From: Phycisphaerales bacterium UBA2421 | GTDB lineage: Bacteria; Planctomycetota; Phycisphaerae; Tepidisphaerales; Tepidisphaeraceae | Reading direction: 5' to 3' | Length of the DNA: 64,000 nucleotides | Assembly: GCA_002343075.1 (NCBI GenBank) | Contig: DDRH01000003.1 | Span: 90,711 to 154,710 of the forward strand | In this document: in pieces, positions 26,189 to 34,814 of the stretch | Layout of the letters: the number at the start of each line of letters is the position of its first letter | Numbering within the stretch: position 1 is the stretch's first letter | Translations under genes and position numbers: made by a program | The notes under the pieces: generated by a model | The model's input: the letters and a program-made list of their open reading frames with translations, nothing else | What the model was told of the DNA's origin: nothing | Databases searched by the model: none

Positions 26189-27379
26189 TTGGTGCTTAGC
26201 ATTCTCCCCGACGAGCTCGAGCCGGGCATGGTGCTGGCTGCGCCTGTCGTCAACCCGGATGAGCCGGAGCAGGAGCTGTTGCGGCGCAGCTTCGCGATGA
26301 CCGAACCGGTGATCGCCCGAATCCGCTCCATGCCGATTCCGCAGGTGTTTGTGGAGTTTCCGGGCCTGGAACACCTCGACAAGCATCTCGGTCCCTATCT
26401 TTCTCCGGCACGAGCGCAAACACTTGCGCACATTAAGTCATCCATCACTGCAGTGCAGAAGGGTTCGTCGCCGGGAATACCGTTTAGTCTTTACAAGCAA
26501 ACGACACAAGACCTCGTTGAGTCGCTGCTGACACAGGGCCCGAATCCAATATACATGGACTCGATCAGCGCGCAGGGGGGCAAGGCGGTATCGCACGCCG
26601 CCGCGGTCGCGCATCTTTCACTGATGCTCGGTTTGAAGCTGCAGGATTACGTCGTGAATCAGCGCCATCGCCTGCCCGCCGATCGCGCGAAGGACATCGT
26701 CGCGCTGGGCACAGCAGGAATGCTGCACGATATCGGCATGACCAGGATCCCCGAGTCGCTTCAACACCATACGGATGTCGATCGCCCAGAGTCGGAAGAG
26801 TCTCTGCGGCTCTGGCAGACACATGTTGAGATTGGGCTTGATCTTGTGCGAAAAGACTGTGACTCCACGACCATTGCCGTGGTGTATCAGCATCACCAGC
26901 ACTTTGACGGCACCGGTTTTCCGACCCCTTCAACGGTCATGGAAAACACTCGCATTCATGTGTTCGGACGCATTATCGCCGTGGCAAACATGTTTGACCG
27001 GCTGCTCAATCCTCCGCGGGGGAGAAAGCGAACGAATGCGGAGGCGCTGGACTTGCTCAAGGGCCAGTATGGGTCGTGGCTCGATCCGGTGGTGCTCAAA
27101 GGCTTGATGGCGATCGCTCCGCCATACCCGCCGGGCCAGCGCGTGCAGCTTGATGATGGATCGTGGGTGGTGGTCGTGGAAGTCGATCCGGGAATCCCGT
27201 CCAAGCCGATTGTTGCGAAGCTGAAGCCCGATCGAAAGACCCCGACAAACCAGCAGATCGACCTTCGGATGCCTGGCTCCCCGCAGATTGCTGTCGCGCC
27301 GGATGCCTCCAAGCTCGCAACTGCGCCCCCCACGCCGCCCGCCGCTGACCGACCCGCTGCCGTAATCAAGGCCGCGTGA
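26189..27379 (+). CDS. HD-GYP domain protein
   Basis: The protein of 396 residues has an N-terminal domain of about 120 residues without a clear family. An HD-GYP-type phosphohydrolase domain follows: LGTAGMLHDIGMTRIPE (about 172-188) and VVYQHHQHFDGTGFP (about 230-244). HD-GYP enzymes degrade cyclic di-GMP. Here the signature reads HHxxxDGxGFP, a conservative change of the Tyr, and the metal-binding HD and HH residues are present. After the domain comes a short beta-rich segment (GQRVQLDDGSWVVVVEVDPG) and a Pro/Ala-rich tail. The start is TTG 26189 or GTG 26192, with GAGG just upstream. The 220 bases before it show no gene. Confidence 0.87.
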   Translation: MVLSILPDELEPGMVLAAPVVNPDEPEQELLRRSFAMTEPVIARIRSMPIPQVFVEFPGLEHLDKHLGPYLSPARAQTLAHIKSSITAVQKGSSPGIPFSLYKQTTQDLVESLLTQGPNPIYMDSISAQGGKAVSHAAAVAHLSLMLGLKLQDYVVNQRHRLPADRAKDIVALGTAGMLHDIGMTRIPESLQHHTDVDRPESEESLRLWQTHVEIGLDLVRKDCDSTTIAVVYQHHQHFDGTGFPTPSTVMENTRIHVFGRIIAVANMFDRLLNPPRGRKRTNAEALDLLKGQYGSWLDPVVLKGLMAIAPPYPPGQRVQLDDGSWVVVVEVDPGIPSKPIVAKLKPDRKTPTNQQIDLRMPGSPQIAVAPDASKLATAPPTPPAADRPAAVIKAA

Positions 27380-27427
27380 AGCCCGGCAGTTATGTTGCGG
27401 CCATCAATCCCCGCTGTATCCAAGATC

Positions 27428-28633
27428 TCAATAGATCAGATATCCCTGCCGTAGCGCCTTGAACGCGTCTACATCATCGCGCCACAGGGCTTCTGCGGTT
27501 CGCGGGTCAGACATTTTCTTAACTTCATCGCGTACGCCCTTGTTCATCATCAAGTTGAGCATGGCGTCGTAGTTGTATTCATTCTCGTACAGTCGTTCGA
27601 GCGTCCAGGCCATAATGATCCCGCTGAGCACGGGTTTAACTGCGTTTCGGTCGGTCACTGTCACGCGCACACCCTCGCATCTTACATCGCGATGGATCTT
27701 ATGCGGTGTGTTCGTCGGCGTGAACTCGATCGGGGAAAACTCCAGGCCGGGCAGATTCTGTTCGTTGAGTGCCGCCGCGAGTTCGCTGGCTTTGATCCAC
27801 GGGGCGCCAAAGCACTCAAACGGCAAATTCGTGCCCCGGCCGACGCTTACATTGCTCGCTTCCATCAGGCCGATGGACAGATAAAGCAATGCCTGTGTTG
27901 GTGATCGAAGATTGGGTGAAGGATTCACCCACTTCACGCCGGTTTCGTCCCACCACATTTCGCGCTTCCAGCCCTGCATTTTGACGACCTGCAAATCGCA
28001 CCCGATGCCATACTCCTTGTTGAATAGCTGCGCCAGTTCACCGATGGTCATTCCGTGTGACACCGGGAATGGACCGAAGCAAGTGAACTTGCCGATGTGC
28101 TCGGCATCCGGGTTCGGACCATCCACGATAAGCCCGGTGACAGGGTTGGGCCGGTCCAGCACCACAAACCGCACGCCACTCCCGGCGGCGGCCTTCATGC
28201 AGTTGCCCATGGTGGCGATGTAGGTGTAGTAGCGAGCGCCCACGTCCTGCATATCAAACACAAGCGTATCCAGATCGGCGAGCATCTCCGGGGTGGGTGT
28301 GCGCACTTTTCCATACAGGCTCACAATTGGCAGGCCCGATTTCGCATCGACGCCATCGCCAATGTGCTCATCTTTCTCTCCATACAAGCCATGTTCCGGG
28401 GAAAAGAGCCGCACCACCGTGACGCCCCTGGCACCCGTCAGCAGTTGGATGAGATGCGTCCCATCGCGGCTCACACCCGTGTGGTTGGTAATGATCCCCA
28501 CGCGGCGGCCGGCGAGCGCCTTAAACTCATCCTGTTGAAGTACATCCAGACCGGTGAGCACCTGGGCAGAAGCTGTGGATGACATGGGTTGAACCGCCAA
28601 CAGAATCGCGACGAGTGGAAGAAACCTGAACAT
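27428..28633 (-). CDS. namZ: exo-beta-N-acetylmuramidase NamZ-like (DUF1343)
   Basis: This protein of 401 residues has a signal peptide (LVAILLAVQPMSSTASA). It shows the DUF1343/NamZ pattern: GRRVGIITNHTGVSRDG (about 43), VRLFSPEHGLYG (about 74), TLVFDMQDVGARYYTYIATM (about 123) and VVLDRPNPV. The Glu in SPEHG and the Asp in FDMQDVG are the expected active-site acids, as I recall the family. NamZ removes N-acetylmuramic acid from peptidoglycan fragments. Planctomycetes have peptidoglycan, so recycling is plausible. The gene is the last of the polysaccharide operon, 36 bases after the GT4 gene, but its link to the exported glycan is only positional. Confidence 0.88.
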   Translation of the reverse strand: MFRFLPLVAILLAVQPMSSTASAQVLTGLDVLQQDEFKALAGRRVGIITNHTGVSRDGTHLIQLLTGARGVTVVRLFSPEHGLYGEKDEHIGDGVDAKSGLPIVSLYGKVRTPTPEMLADLDTLVFDMQDVGARYYTYIATMGNCMKAAAGSGVRFVVLDRPNPVTGLIVDGPNPDAEHIGKFTCFGPFPVSHGMTIGELAQLFNKEYGIGCDLQVVKMQGWKREMWWDETGVKWVNPSPNLRSPTQALLYLSIGLMEASNVSVGRGTNLPFECFGAPWIKASELAAALNEQNLPGLEFSPIEFTPTNTPHKIHRDVRCEGVRVTVTDRNAVKPVLSGIIMAWTLERLYENEYNYDAMLNLMMNKGVRDEVKKMSDPRTAEALWRDDVDAFKALRQGYLIY

Positions 28634-28669
28634 GCGGTTATCGCACCACAGATCCGGCGGCGGGTCAAA

Positions 28670-29758
28670 TCAGCGCGATGTGCTGATGGTGGTCAGCGCT
28701 TCCTCGAACAGCCTCGCGCTGTTTTCCCAGGTAAACCGCGCCGCTGTCGCATATGCCGCTTCCGACATCTGCTTCCACTCCGCTTCTTTCATTCGGCAGA
28801 TGCGTTCGATTGCGATGGCCATCTCCGGCGCGTCGTCCGGCTTGACGAGCATCCCGCCACCTTCGGCAATTGCTTCGGGGGCAACCCCTGTCGGTGTTCC
28901 GATGACCGGGGTGCGGCAGCTCATCGCCTCCAGCACGGGGAGACCAAAACCCTCGCAGCGGCTCGCAAACAGCCACGCGTTGCAACTGGCGTAGATCTCG
29001 GCGATGCGTTTCTGAGGCGGACGCTCTTCAAACTCCGCACCGGTCGGCAGAACTGTCGGTGGGGCGGGCGGCTTCTCGCCGAAAATCTTCAGCTCCAGCC
29101 CCGAGATGTTCCGCGCGGCAATTTCATACGCCGCCAAAGCCACATCGCTGCCCTTGAAATCCGCACGAGCAAACATCATGCCAATTGTGGGCCGCTTCTG
29201 TTTTCCACGCGGCGGGGCATCGAAAATAGTGTGATCAATGCCACACGGAACGACGGGCACATCCGGAGAGTCGTACTTGTCCGCCATCAGCTCGCTGAGC
29301 CACTTCGCCACCGCAATCTTTCGCAGCGGGAGCCGATAGGTTGCCTCCACGCGCCTCGTCGGCTGATTGTCGAAGACCGTTTCGTGATGCTGGACAAAAT
29401 AAAACTTCTCACCCTTTGCGGCCGAGAGCGTATTCACCCACTCGGCGGTCTCCCACCACGTCGCGATGACTGCATCAGCATCCGGCAAATCGGCATCGAC
29501 AATCGGGCGAAATGTATCAATCTTCCGATGTTCGACCCCCACCAGCGAATCAAGATGCGAAGGATCGCCGTGCCCGCTGCTCGGCCAGCCGTTACCTCTG
29601 AGCAAAGAGCCCAGACGGCGCTTCAGCGGCACGTTCTTCTTCGGGGTCGAAACGATGGTCACACGGTGGCCGTTGCGCGCGAGGTTGCGCGCGATCATCG
29701 CCACGGCGCGAACACCGCCGCCAAGGGCTGCATAGGGAAGTACGAAAGTGATTTTCAT
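28670..29758 (-). CDS. glycosyltransferase, GT4 family
   Basis: The protein of 362 residues has a GT-B fold. Its N-terminal domain opens KITFVLPYAALGGGVRAV, with the glycine-rich loop of nucleotide-sugar retaining enzymes. The C-terminal domain has SRCEGFGLPVLEAMSCRTPV, the E-x7-E motif that binds the donor sugar. ATG 29758 overlaps the stop of the upstream GT2 gene (ATGA), so the upstream in-frame frame extension is rejected. It is a cytoplasmic enzyme of the surface-polysaccharide operon, adding one sugar of the repeat unit or backbone. Donor and acceptor are unknown. Confidence 0.92.
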   Translation of the reverse strand: MKITFVLPYAALGGGVRAVAMIARNLARNGHRVTIVSTPKKNVPLKRRLGSLLRGNGWPSSGHGDPSHLDSLVGVEHRKIDTFRPIVDADLPDADAVIATWWETAEWVNTLSAAKGEKFYFVQHHETVFDNQPTRRVEATYRLPLRKIAVAKWLSELMADKYDSPDVPVVPCGIDHTIFDAPPRGKQKRPTIGMMFARADFKGSDVALAAYEIAARNISGLELKIFGEKPPAPPTVLPTGAEFEERPPQKRIAEIYASCNAWLFASRCEGFGLPVLEAMSCRTPVIGTPTGVAPEAIAEGGGMLVKPDDAPEMAIAIERICRMKEAEWKQMSEAAYATAARFTWENSARLFEEALTTISTSR

Positions 29759-30714
29759 TTCGGTGTCTTCGCCGCGGACATTTTGCGCGATCGGGGTTTG
29801 ATTGCCAACGCCGCCAGGCTGCGCCATGCCGCAATATTGCCCGGCTTTTGTATACAGGCGCGCATGCCCGCCGCCATTGCATTCATGCGCCGCCCGCTGG
29901 CGTGAAGCTTCCAGGCCTCGCCAAGTAGAATCTGTTGAATCTGTTCGTGCGTGGATCGAGCGTCGGTCGAACCGGCCATCGGTACCACCGGCGGCGCGCC
30001 GCGCTGCAGATCATCCTGTCCGCCCGACCGTCGCTGTTGTTGAAACTGAACCGCGCACTCTCGAAAGAACTGCCGCTGCAGCGATTTCTGAGCGTGTGTG
30101 ATCGATGCATCGTGCAGGCGATAGAGATACGCACCCTCTGGATCGAACCAGATGCGCGTGTGCTCGGCGAGCCGATACTGCAGATCAGCATCTTCACTGG
30201 TGATGAACCACTCTCGGCATCCGCCGATCTGCCGAACGACGCCCGTGCGAAAGAGGTAGGCACACATATGTGAGCGCCCTCCGCCGTCCTTTAGTTCGTC
30301 CGTGATTTCTGCCGGTGATGCATCGATGTTGTGCTCGCTCACCGGATGTCCCTTCGGATCAATCGTTCGGTAGCCGCCACAAACTGCACCAAACTCAGGA
30401 TGCGTCTGCAGAAACATCACCTGTCGTGCGAGCCGGCCCGGAGGGTAGAGGTCGTCTGCATCGCAGCGGCACAGCAACTCACCGCGCGCGGCGGCAATGC
30501 CAGCATTCACCGCCGCACTGATGCCTCGCTGTGGGCCATTAATGAGCCGAATGCGGCCGTCGTGCATCGATCGAACGATCTCGGCCGAACGGTCGGTGGA
30601 ACCGTCGTCAATCACGATGATCTCGATATCGGTGTCTTGCGCGAGCAGGCTCCGCACCGTCTCGGCAATGAACGGCTCGGCGTTGCGCATGGGGATGATG
30701 ATCGAGGTGAGCAT
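29755..30714 (-). CDS. glycosyltransferase, GT2 family
   Basis: GT-A enzyme of 319 residues: TSIIIPMRNAEPFIAETVRSL at the start, IVIDDGSTD for nucleotide binding, and LCRCDADDLYPP holding the DxD. The C-terminal half has TSEDADLQYRLAEHTRIWFD, a form of the ED acceptor-side motif. The start ATG 30714 lies 2 bases after the preceding gene; a long Arg-rich extension upstream is not coding. The end of the protein (EAWKLHASGRRMNAMAAGMRA...) is a diverged copy of the tail found in neighbouring enzymes. It acts in glycan assembly at the inner face of the membrane. Confidence 0.92.
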   Translation of the reverse strand: MLTSIIIPMRNAEPFIAETVRSLLAQDTDIEIIVIDDGSTDRSAEIVRSMHDGRIRLINGPQRGISAAVNAGIAAARGELLCRCDADDLYPPGRLARQVMFLQTHPEFGAVCGGYRTIDPKGHPVSEHNIDASPAEITDELKDGGGRSHMCAYLFRTGVVRQIGGCREWFITSEDADLQYRLAEHTRIWFDPEGAYLYRLHDASITHAQKSLQRQFFRECAVQFQQQRRSGGQDDLQRGAPPVVPMAGSTDARSTHEQIQQILLGEAWKLHASGRRMNAMAAGMRACIQKPGNIAAWRSLAALAIKPRSRKMSAAKTPK

Positions 30715-30716
30715 TG

Positions 30717-31646
30717 CTAGGTGCGTGACGGTGTAGATTTTAAGAATGCGCAGCCGAGCAGTTTCCAGCCAGCGGTGCTCCAGGGCATCGTCTTGGCAGC
30801 TTTCCAGCCATAATGCCTTGCCGTGCCGCGATGTCCGGCATTGAACGCCCACCAGCCGTACTGAAGGGCGAATCGGAGCCGGGAAGCGCGATCGTCGGTG
30901 GGTCGCCAACCCGTGTCTGCCCGGCAGGTGTATCTTCCCTCGACGCCGCGGCGTTTGTAGGCAGCCAGGCAGGCCCGGCGCATATTCTCGGTCTGCATGA
31001 CTTGTTTCTTCTCGCTCACGCTGCCGGCGTGCTGGCGATACTGGAGAAGGACATCGGGGAGGCAGGCCATTCTGCCAACCTCTCCCAGTCGCAGCCAAAG
31101 ATCGAGATCCTGTGCGACCGTGAACGATTCGTCGTACCCGCCGACCCGCTGCACGGCGTCGGCGCGCATCATGGCCAGCGGGTGGCAAATGGGCGTTGAG
31201 CCTTCGAGGCAATGGGTCTGTAGAGTCGCATCGTCGTTGGCGGGCGTCCAGGTGCGAATGGGGCGGCCCGCGCCGTCGATGAGTTCATAGGCCCCGCCGA
31301 GAAGCACCACATCCGGATTGCTGCGCATAAACGCGACCTGTTTTTCCAGCCGCGACGGCGTGGCGATGTCATCCCCGTCCATCCGCGCCAACAACTCGCC
31401 GGCGGCCAGGGAAATGCCTTCATTGAGCGACCTTGTCAAACCTTTGTTGGCGCGCGACACGATTTTGAGGCGCGCATCGCGCGCGGCGTAAGCACGCAGC
31501 AATTCCAGCGTGGCGGGCTCGTCACTTCCGTCGTCTATAATGATGAACTCAAAATCAGTGAACGTCTGCGCAAGGATACTATCGATCGCCGCAGACAGAT
31601 AAGCTGCGCCGTTCCTGATTGCCATGATGACGGAAACGCAAGGCAT
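30717..31646 (-). CDS. glycosyltransferase, GT2 family
   Basis: This 309-residue GT-A enzyme begins PCVSVIMAIRNGAAYLSAAI and carries IIIDDGSD and LLARMDGDDIATP, with the DxD replaced by DGDD in the usual frame. AQDLDLWLRLGEVG is the acceptor-side motif. After about residue 250 the protein ends in a tail, WWAFNAGHRGTARHYGWKAA followed by WSTAGWKLLGCAFL, which matches the tails of the flanking GT2 enzymes. It is preceded by 89 bases without a gene and followed after 2 bases by the next GT2. Specificity is unknown. Confidence 0.92.
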   Translation of the reverse strand: MPCVSVIMAIRNGAAYLSAAIDSILAQTFTDFEFIIIDDGSDEPATLELLRAYAARDARLKIVSRANKGLTRSLNEGISLAAGELLARMDGDDIATPSRLEKQVAFMRSNPDVVLLGGAYELIDGAGRPIRTWTPANDDATLQTHCLEGSTPICHPLAMMRADAVQRVGGYDESFTVAQDLDLWLRLGEVGRMACLPDVLLQYRQHAGSVSEKKQVMQTENMRRACLAAYKRRGVEGRYTCRADTGWRPTDDRASRLRFALQYGWWAFNAGHRGTARHYGWKAAKTMPWSTAGWKLLGCAFLKSTPSRT

Positions 31647-31735
31647 TGGATGATCTCAGGGTCGAAACGTCTGGGGTTGCACAATCACGCTGCCTCTAAG
31701 CAATCACTCCACGTAACTGGCCTGTTGGCAAACGG

Positions 31736-32650
31736 TCATTTCCCGCGCACCGAACAGATGGCCAGTTTCCACGCCTCGCCGCTGATGGGCCTTTCTTTGA
31801 TAGCTGCCCATGCGTGCAGCCGGGCAATCTGCGCATTGCCCCGCTTGAGTGCTTTCCAGCCCCAGTTACACAACTGCTTCCACTTGGGGACGTGCGGCAC
31901 ATAAGAGAGCGTTTTTTCAAGGTCGTTCGGGATGGCCAGACCACGTGATTCATAAGCCTCAGAGACGATCTGCCTCTTATTGAGCCTTTGCGTCTCACCG
32001 AGAGCGTGATTGATGCTTGCGAGGTGCCGGCGCCACTGCACCAGCACTTCGGGAAGATTGGCTAGCTGGCCGACGGTCGCCATGCGCAGGAATAAATCAA
32101 GATCTTCGCTGTTGTTATACTGCCGCCGGTACCCGCCGGCGCGTTCGTACGCATCGCGTCGAAACATCGCCGCGGGCTGCGGCAGTGTCCACCCGCTGCC
32201 GCGCAGCAAATCGCGCTCGATCCCATGATGATCGAGCGGAAATCGCGTCTCTTCCAATGGAGAAAGATATGGATCGGCAATCTGCATCTGCGAACCGACC
32301 GCGACGACTTCGGGGTGGGCATCCAGATATGCCACCTGCAGTTCGAGCCGCTGTGGGTGCGAGATGTCGTCGGCGTCGTGCCGCGCGATCAGTTGCCCCC
32401 GTGCGGCGGCCATTCCGTCGAGTGCGGCCCCGACGATACCGGTGTTCGCCCGGCTGATAATCACGATTCGCTGATCTTCACTTTGCAGCCGCCGGAGGAT
32501 TGCCAGCGAACCATCACTACTGCCATCGTCGATGATAATAAACTCAAACTCGGTGAAACTCTGCGCGAGCACGCTGCGCACCGTCTGTTCGACGTACCTT
32601 TCGGCGTTGTAAACGCCCATCACAACTGAAACTCGCGGTGTGTTACTCAT
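31736..32650 (-). CDS. glycosyltransferase, GT2 family
   Basis: This 304-residue GT-A enzyme starts at ATG 32650, giving TPRVSVVMGVYNAERYVEQT. An upstream frame extension has no match and is rejected. It holds IIIDDGSSDGSL, LIARHDADDISHP (DxD) and NSEDLDLFLRMATVGQLANLP (acceptor motif). The C-terminal tail is WKALKRGNAQIARLHAWAAI followed by GEAWKLAICSVRG. It is closely related to the GT2 genes on both sides, consistent with local gene duplication, and each probably adds a different sugar or makes a different linkage. Confidence 0.92.
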   Translation of the reverse strand: MSNTPRVSVVMGVYNAERYVEQTVRSVLAQSFTEFEFIIIDDGSSDGSLAILRRLQSEDQRIVIISRANTGIVGAALDGMAAARGQLIARHDADDISHPQRLELQVAYLDAHPEVVAVGSQMQIADPYLSPLEETRFPLDHHGIERDLLRGSGWTLPQPAAMFRRDAYERAGGYRRQYNNSEDLDLFLRMATVGQLANLPEVLVQWRRHLASINHALGETQRLNKRQIVSEAYESRGLAIPNDLEKTLSYVPHVPKWKQLCNWGWKALKRGNAQIARLHAWAAIKERPISGEAWKLAICSVRGK

Positions 32651-32670
32651 TTCATCGAGCCTGCTGATGA

Positions 32671-33576
32671 CTATCTTCCACGCAGCGCACACGCCATCAA
32701 GCGCCAGGAATCGAGCTTGAGCGGTGACATACCCAGCAGCGACCACGCATGCTTTCGCGCGATATCGGCCCGCTGGCGTTTCAATGCGAGCCAGCCCCAA
32801 TCGCGAAGTTGCTGCTCCGCCGGACGCGGGGGGGTTGGTTCGTACCTCCAGCCTTCGGGCAACGAGCAGCCCCGTCTCGCCGCGGCCTCGCGCACGGCCT
32901 GGGTGACGCGCTCGGTTTGCGTGGCGTACTGTGTACGATTGATGCTCTGATAGTGCTGTCGATACTCAAGCAGGATTTCAGGGATGTTGGCCACTTCGCC
33001 TGCTTCAGAGAGCCGCAGGAACAAATCCACGTCCTCCGCATGCTTAAACTCTTTTCGGTAGTTACCGACACGCAGGAGCGCTTCCCGGCGGATCATCGCC
33101 GCCGGGTGCCGAATGACTCCCCCGCGGCCCTTCATCAATTCGGCACTGAGGGTTTCATGGCCCACCGGCGGCGACTCTTCCCATAGCGTCAGCCCGTGTG
33201 GATCGATCGCGCGCACAAACGCCCCAAGCAGCACACACCCGGGGTGGGCATCCATGTACGCGAGTTGTTTCTCAAACCGCGTTGGCAGGCAGACGTCATC
33301 AGCATCCATGCGCGCCAGCAGGTCGCTCTTCATCGCCGCGATGCCATCGTGCAGTGCGCCAATCAGCCCGGTGTTGGGCCGCGAGATGATCTTCACGCGA
33401 TCATCGAACGCGGCAAACCTGCGAAGGATGGATAACGACGCGTCGGTTGAACCGTCATCCACGGCGATCAGCTCAAAATCGGCAAAAGTCTGATCGAGAA
33501 TGCTCTGCACCGCCTGGCGGAGGTGCGATTGAGCGTTGTACACCGGGAGCACGACGCTGATGCGAGGGGAGCCCAT
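32671..33576 (-). CDS. glycosyltransferase, GT2 family
   Basis: This 301-residue GT-A enzyme begins SPRISVVLPVYNAQSHLRQ and has AVDDGSTD, LLARMDADDVCLP (DxD) and HAEDVDLFLRLSEAGEVANIP. The tail GWLALKRQRADIARKHAW...LDSWRLMACALRG is the clearest copy of the shared GT2 tail in this operon. ATG 33576 overlaps the upstream stop as TGATG; a GTG three bases earlier is less likely. The near identity of motif order with the gene at 31736 points to recent duplication. Confidence 0.92.
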   Translation of the reverse strand: MGSPRISVVLPVYNAQSHLRQAVQSILDQTFADFELIAVDDGSTDASLSILRRFAAFDDRVKIISRPNTGLIGALHDGIAAMKSDLLARMDADDVCLPTRFEKQLAYMDAHPGCVLLGAFVRAIDPHGLTLWEESPPVGHETLSAELMKGRGGVIRHPAAMIRREALLRVGNYRKEFKHAEDVDLFLRLSEAGEVANIPEILLEYRQHYQSINRTQYATQTERVTQAVREAAARRGCSLPEGWRYEPTPPRPAEQQLRDWGWLALKRQRADIARKHAWSLLGMSPLKLDSWRLMACALRGR

Positions 33577-34634
33577 CACGCCACCTCCGCGTTGCTGGCT
33601 GCGAACGGCGGCTGGGCCGGGATGGGCGCCTTCATGAAAGTGTCACTGCGGGGCAGGAAATATTCTCGCGGCCACTTGCTTTCGAGCGAAGCCCGCATTG
33701 ACTCGTAGCGGGCGGGCCATCGGGCATTGACCAGAAGCCACCAGCCCTGGCGATATTGGGCCGCAGTGACAAGGCCGTCGGTCCAGGCATGCTTCCATGC
33801 ACGTCGCCCCTCGCCACGGTGCAATTTTTTTGCGATTGTCTCCGCTGCCGTGAAATACATCCCCACAAACCACCGCCGACGGGCTTCGGTCATTCCTCCA
33901 CGGTCGCTGATGTGCTTGTAGATTCTGCGGTAAAGCTGCAGGCGCGAATCGTGATACGCCTTATCCATCACCGAACTCTTCCCAATCGACTGCCGATTGG
34001 CCGACGCCATGCGCCAATAAAAATCGATTGTCCCCAGTCGCTCGTATTTCAGTCCGGCGAGCACGGCGCGCAGGTGAAACTCCCAATCTTGCGCCGACCG
34101 AGCCGCTTCATCCCAGGGCAAGACTCGCTCCAGCGAAGCGCGGCGCCAGATGGGCGCCGTGGTTTGCCAGGGAACATCGTGCCGGATGAAGCGATCGAGG
34201 TCGGCTTCGGGTGTGTCCACGTTCCAAAGCAGGCGTGTATCACCGATGGTTTCGCGGAAAAGTTCGCAGGGGAAAACAGCGAAATCGAGGGCGGGTTTGG
34301 CGCGCATGCACCGGACGCGCTGCTCGAGGCAGAAGGGGGCGAGCAGATCGTCGGAATCGAGGAAAATGACGAACTCGCCTACCGACCGCCGTGCCCCATC
34401 ATTCCGCGCTGCTGGCGCGCCTCCACGGTCGGGCGCTTGCTTGATGAAGCTGAATCGCGAGTCGGTTCGAAACAGGGCAATTCGCTCTTCATAGGCATCG
34501 GTTGAGTTGTCATCGATCACGATGCATTCAAAGTGCGAATATGACTGCGCCTGCACCGACGCGAGCGTCTGAACCAGCTCGTCACAGCGGTTTTTGTTGG
34601 GGATGACGATCGAAACTGTCGGTCCGGAGGTCAT
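33576..34634 (-). CDS. glycosyltransferase, GT2 family
   Basis: This 352-residue GT-A enzyme is more diverged than the next four: PTVSIVIPNKNRCDELVQTL, IVIDDNSTD, FVIFLDSDDLLAP (DxD) and SAQDWEFHLRAVLAG. The W after D in the acceptor-side motif resembles the glucosyl/galactosyl branch of GT2. The C-terminus has KHAWTDGLVTAAQYRQGWWLLVNARW, a distant version of the shared tail, plus about 40 further residues. It is the first glycosyltransferase after the ABC exporter genes, separated from them by 180 bases that hold an inverted repeat. Confidence 0.92.
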   Translation of the reverse strand: MTSGPTVSIVIPNKNRCDELVQTLASVQAQSYSHFECIVIDDNSTDAYEERIALFRTDSRFSFIKQAPDRGGAPAARNDGARRSVGEFVIFLDSDDLLAPFCLEQRVRCMRAKPALDFAVFPCELFRETIGDTRLLWNVDTPEADLDRFIRHDVPWQTTAPIWRRASLERVLPWDEAARSAQDWEFHLRAVLAGLKYERLGTIDFYWRMASANRQSIGKSSVMDKAYHDSRLQLYRRIYKHISDRGGMTEARRRWFVGMYFTAAETIAKKLHRGEGRRAWKHAWTDGLVTAAQYRQGWWLLVNARWPARYESMRASLESKWPREYFLPRSDTFMKAPIPAQPPFAASNAEVA

Positions 34635-34640
34635 TTTCTT

Positions 34641-34810
34641 GTTAGCCGCAGACGGACGCTGATGAGCACCGATCAGACGAATGAGATCAATGTCGGGATT
34701 TCACGATTGCGCTAAGTCCGTCAATTCAAGTCAGAACCAGGATCCACGCTCAAGTTCATGAACATAACTTCTTCTCTCAACCGCGTCCCGCTGCGTTCAT
34801 CTGCAGCCAC
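34641..34810. repeat. diverged inverted repeat between wzt-like and GT2 genes
   Basis: AGCCGCAGACGGACGC at about 34644 and, inverted, GGCTGCAGATGAACGC at about 34793-34808 match at 12 of 16 bases, all differences being transitions. The arms flank about 130 bases with no gene. The type GCAGATGAACGC recurs as a dispersed repeat in many environmental bacteria. An internal segment ATCAATGTCG also occurs in the palindromic element at 7936. Confidence 0.45.
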
Positions 34811-34814
34811 TTCA

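Noticed and set aside
28589..29905. 438-codon plus-strand frame opposite the GT4 gene
   Set aside because: The minus strand encodes an intact GT4 enzyme with conserved motifs over the same bases, and the plus frame shows no motif.
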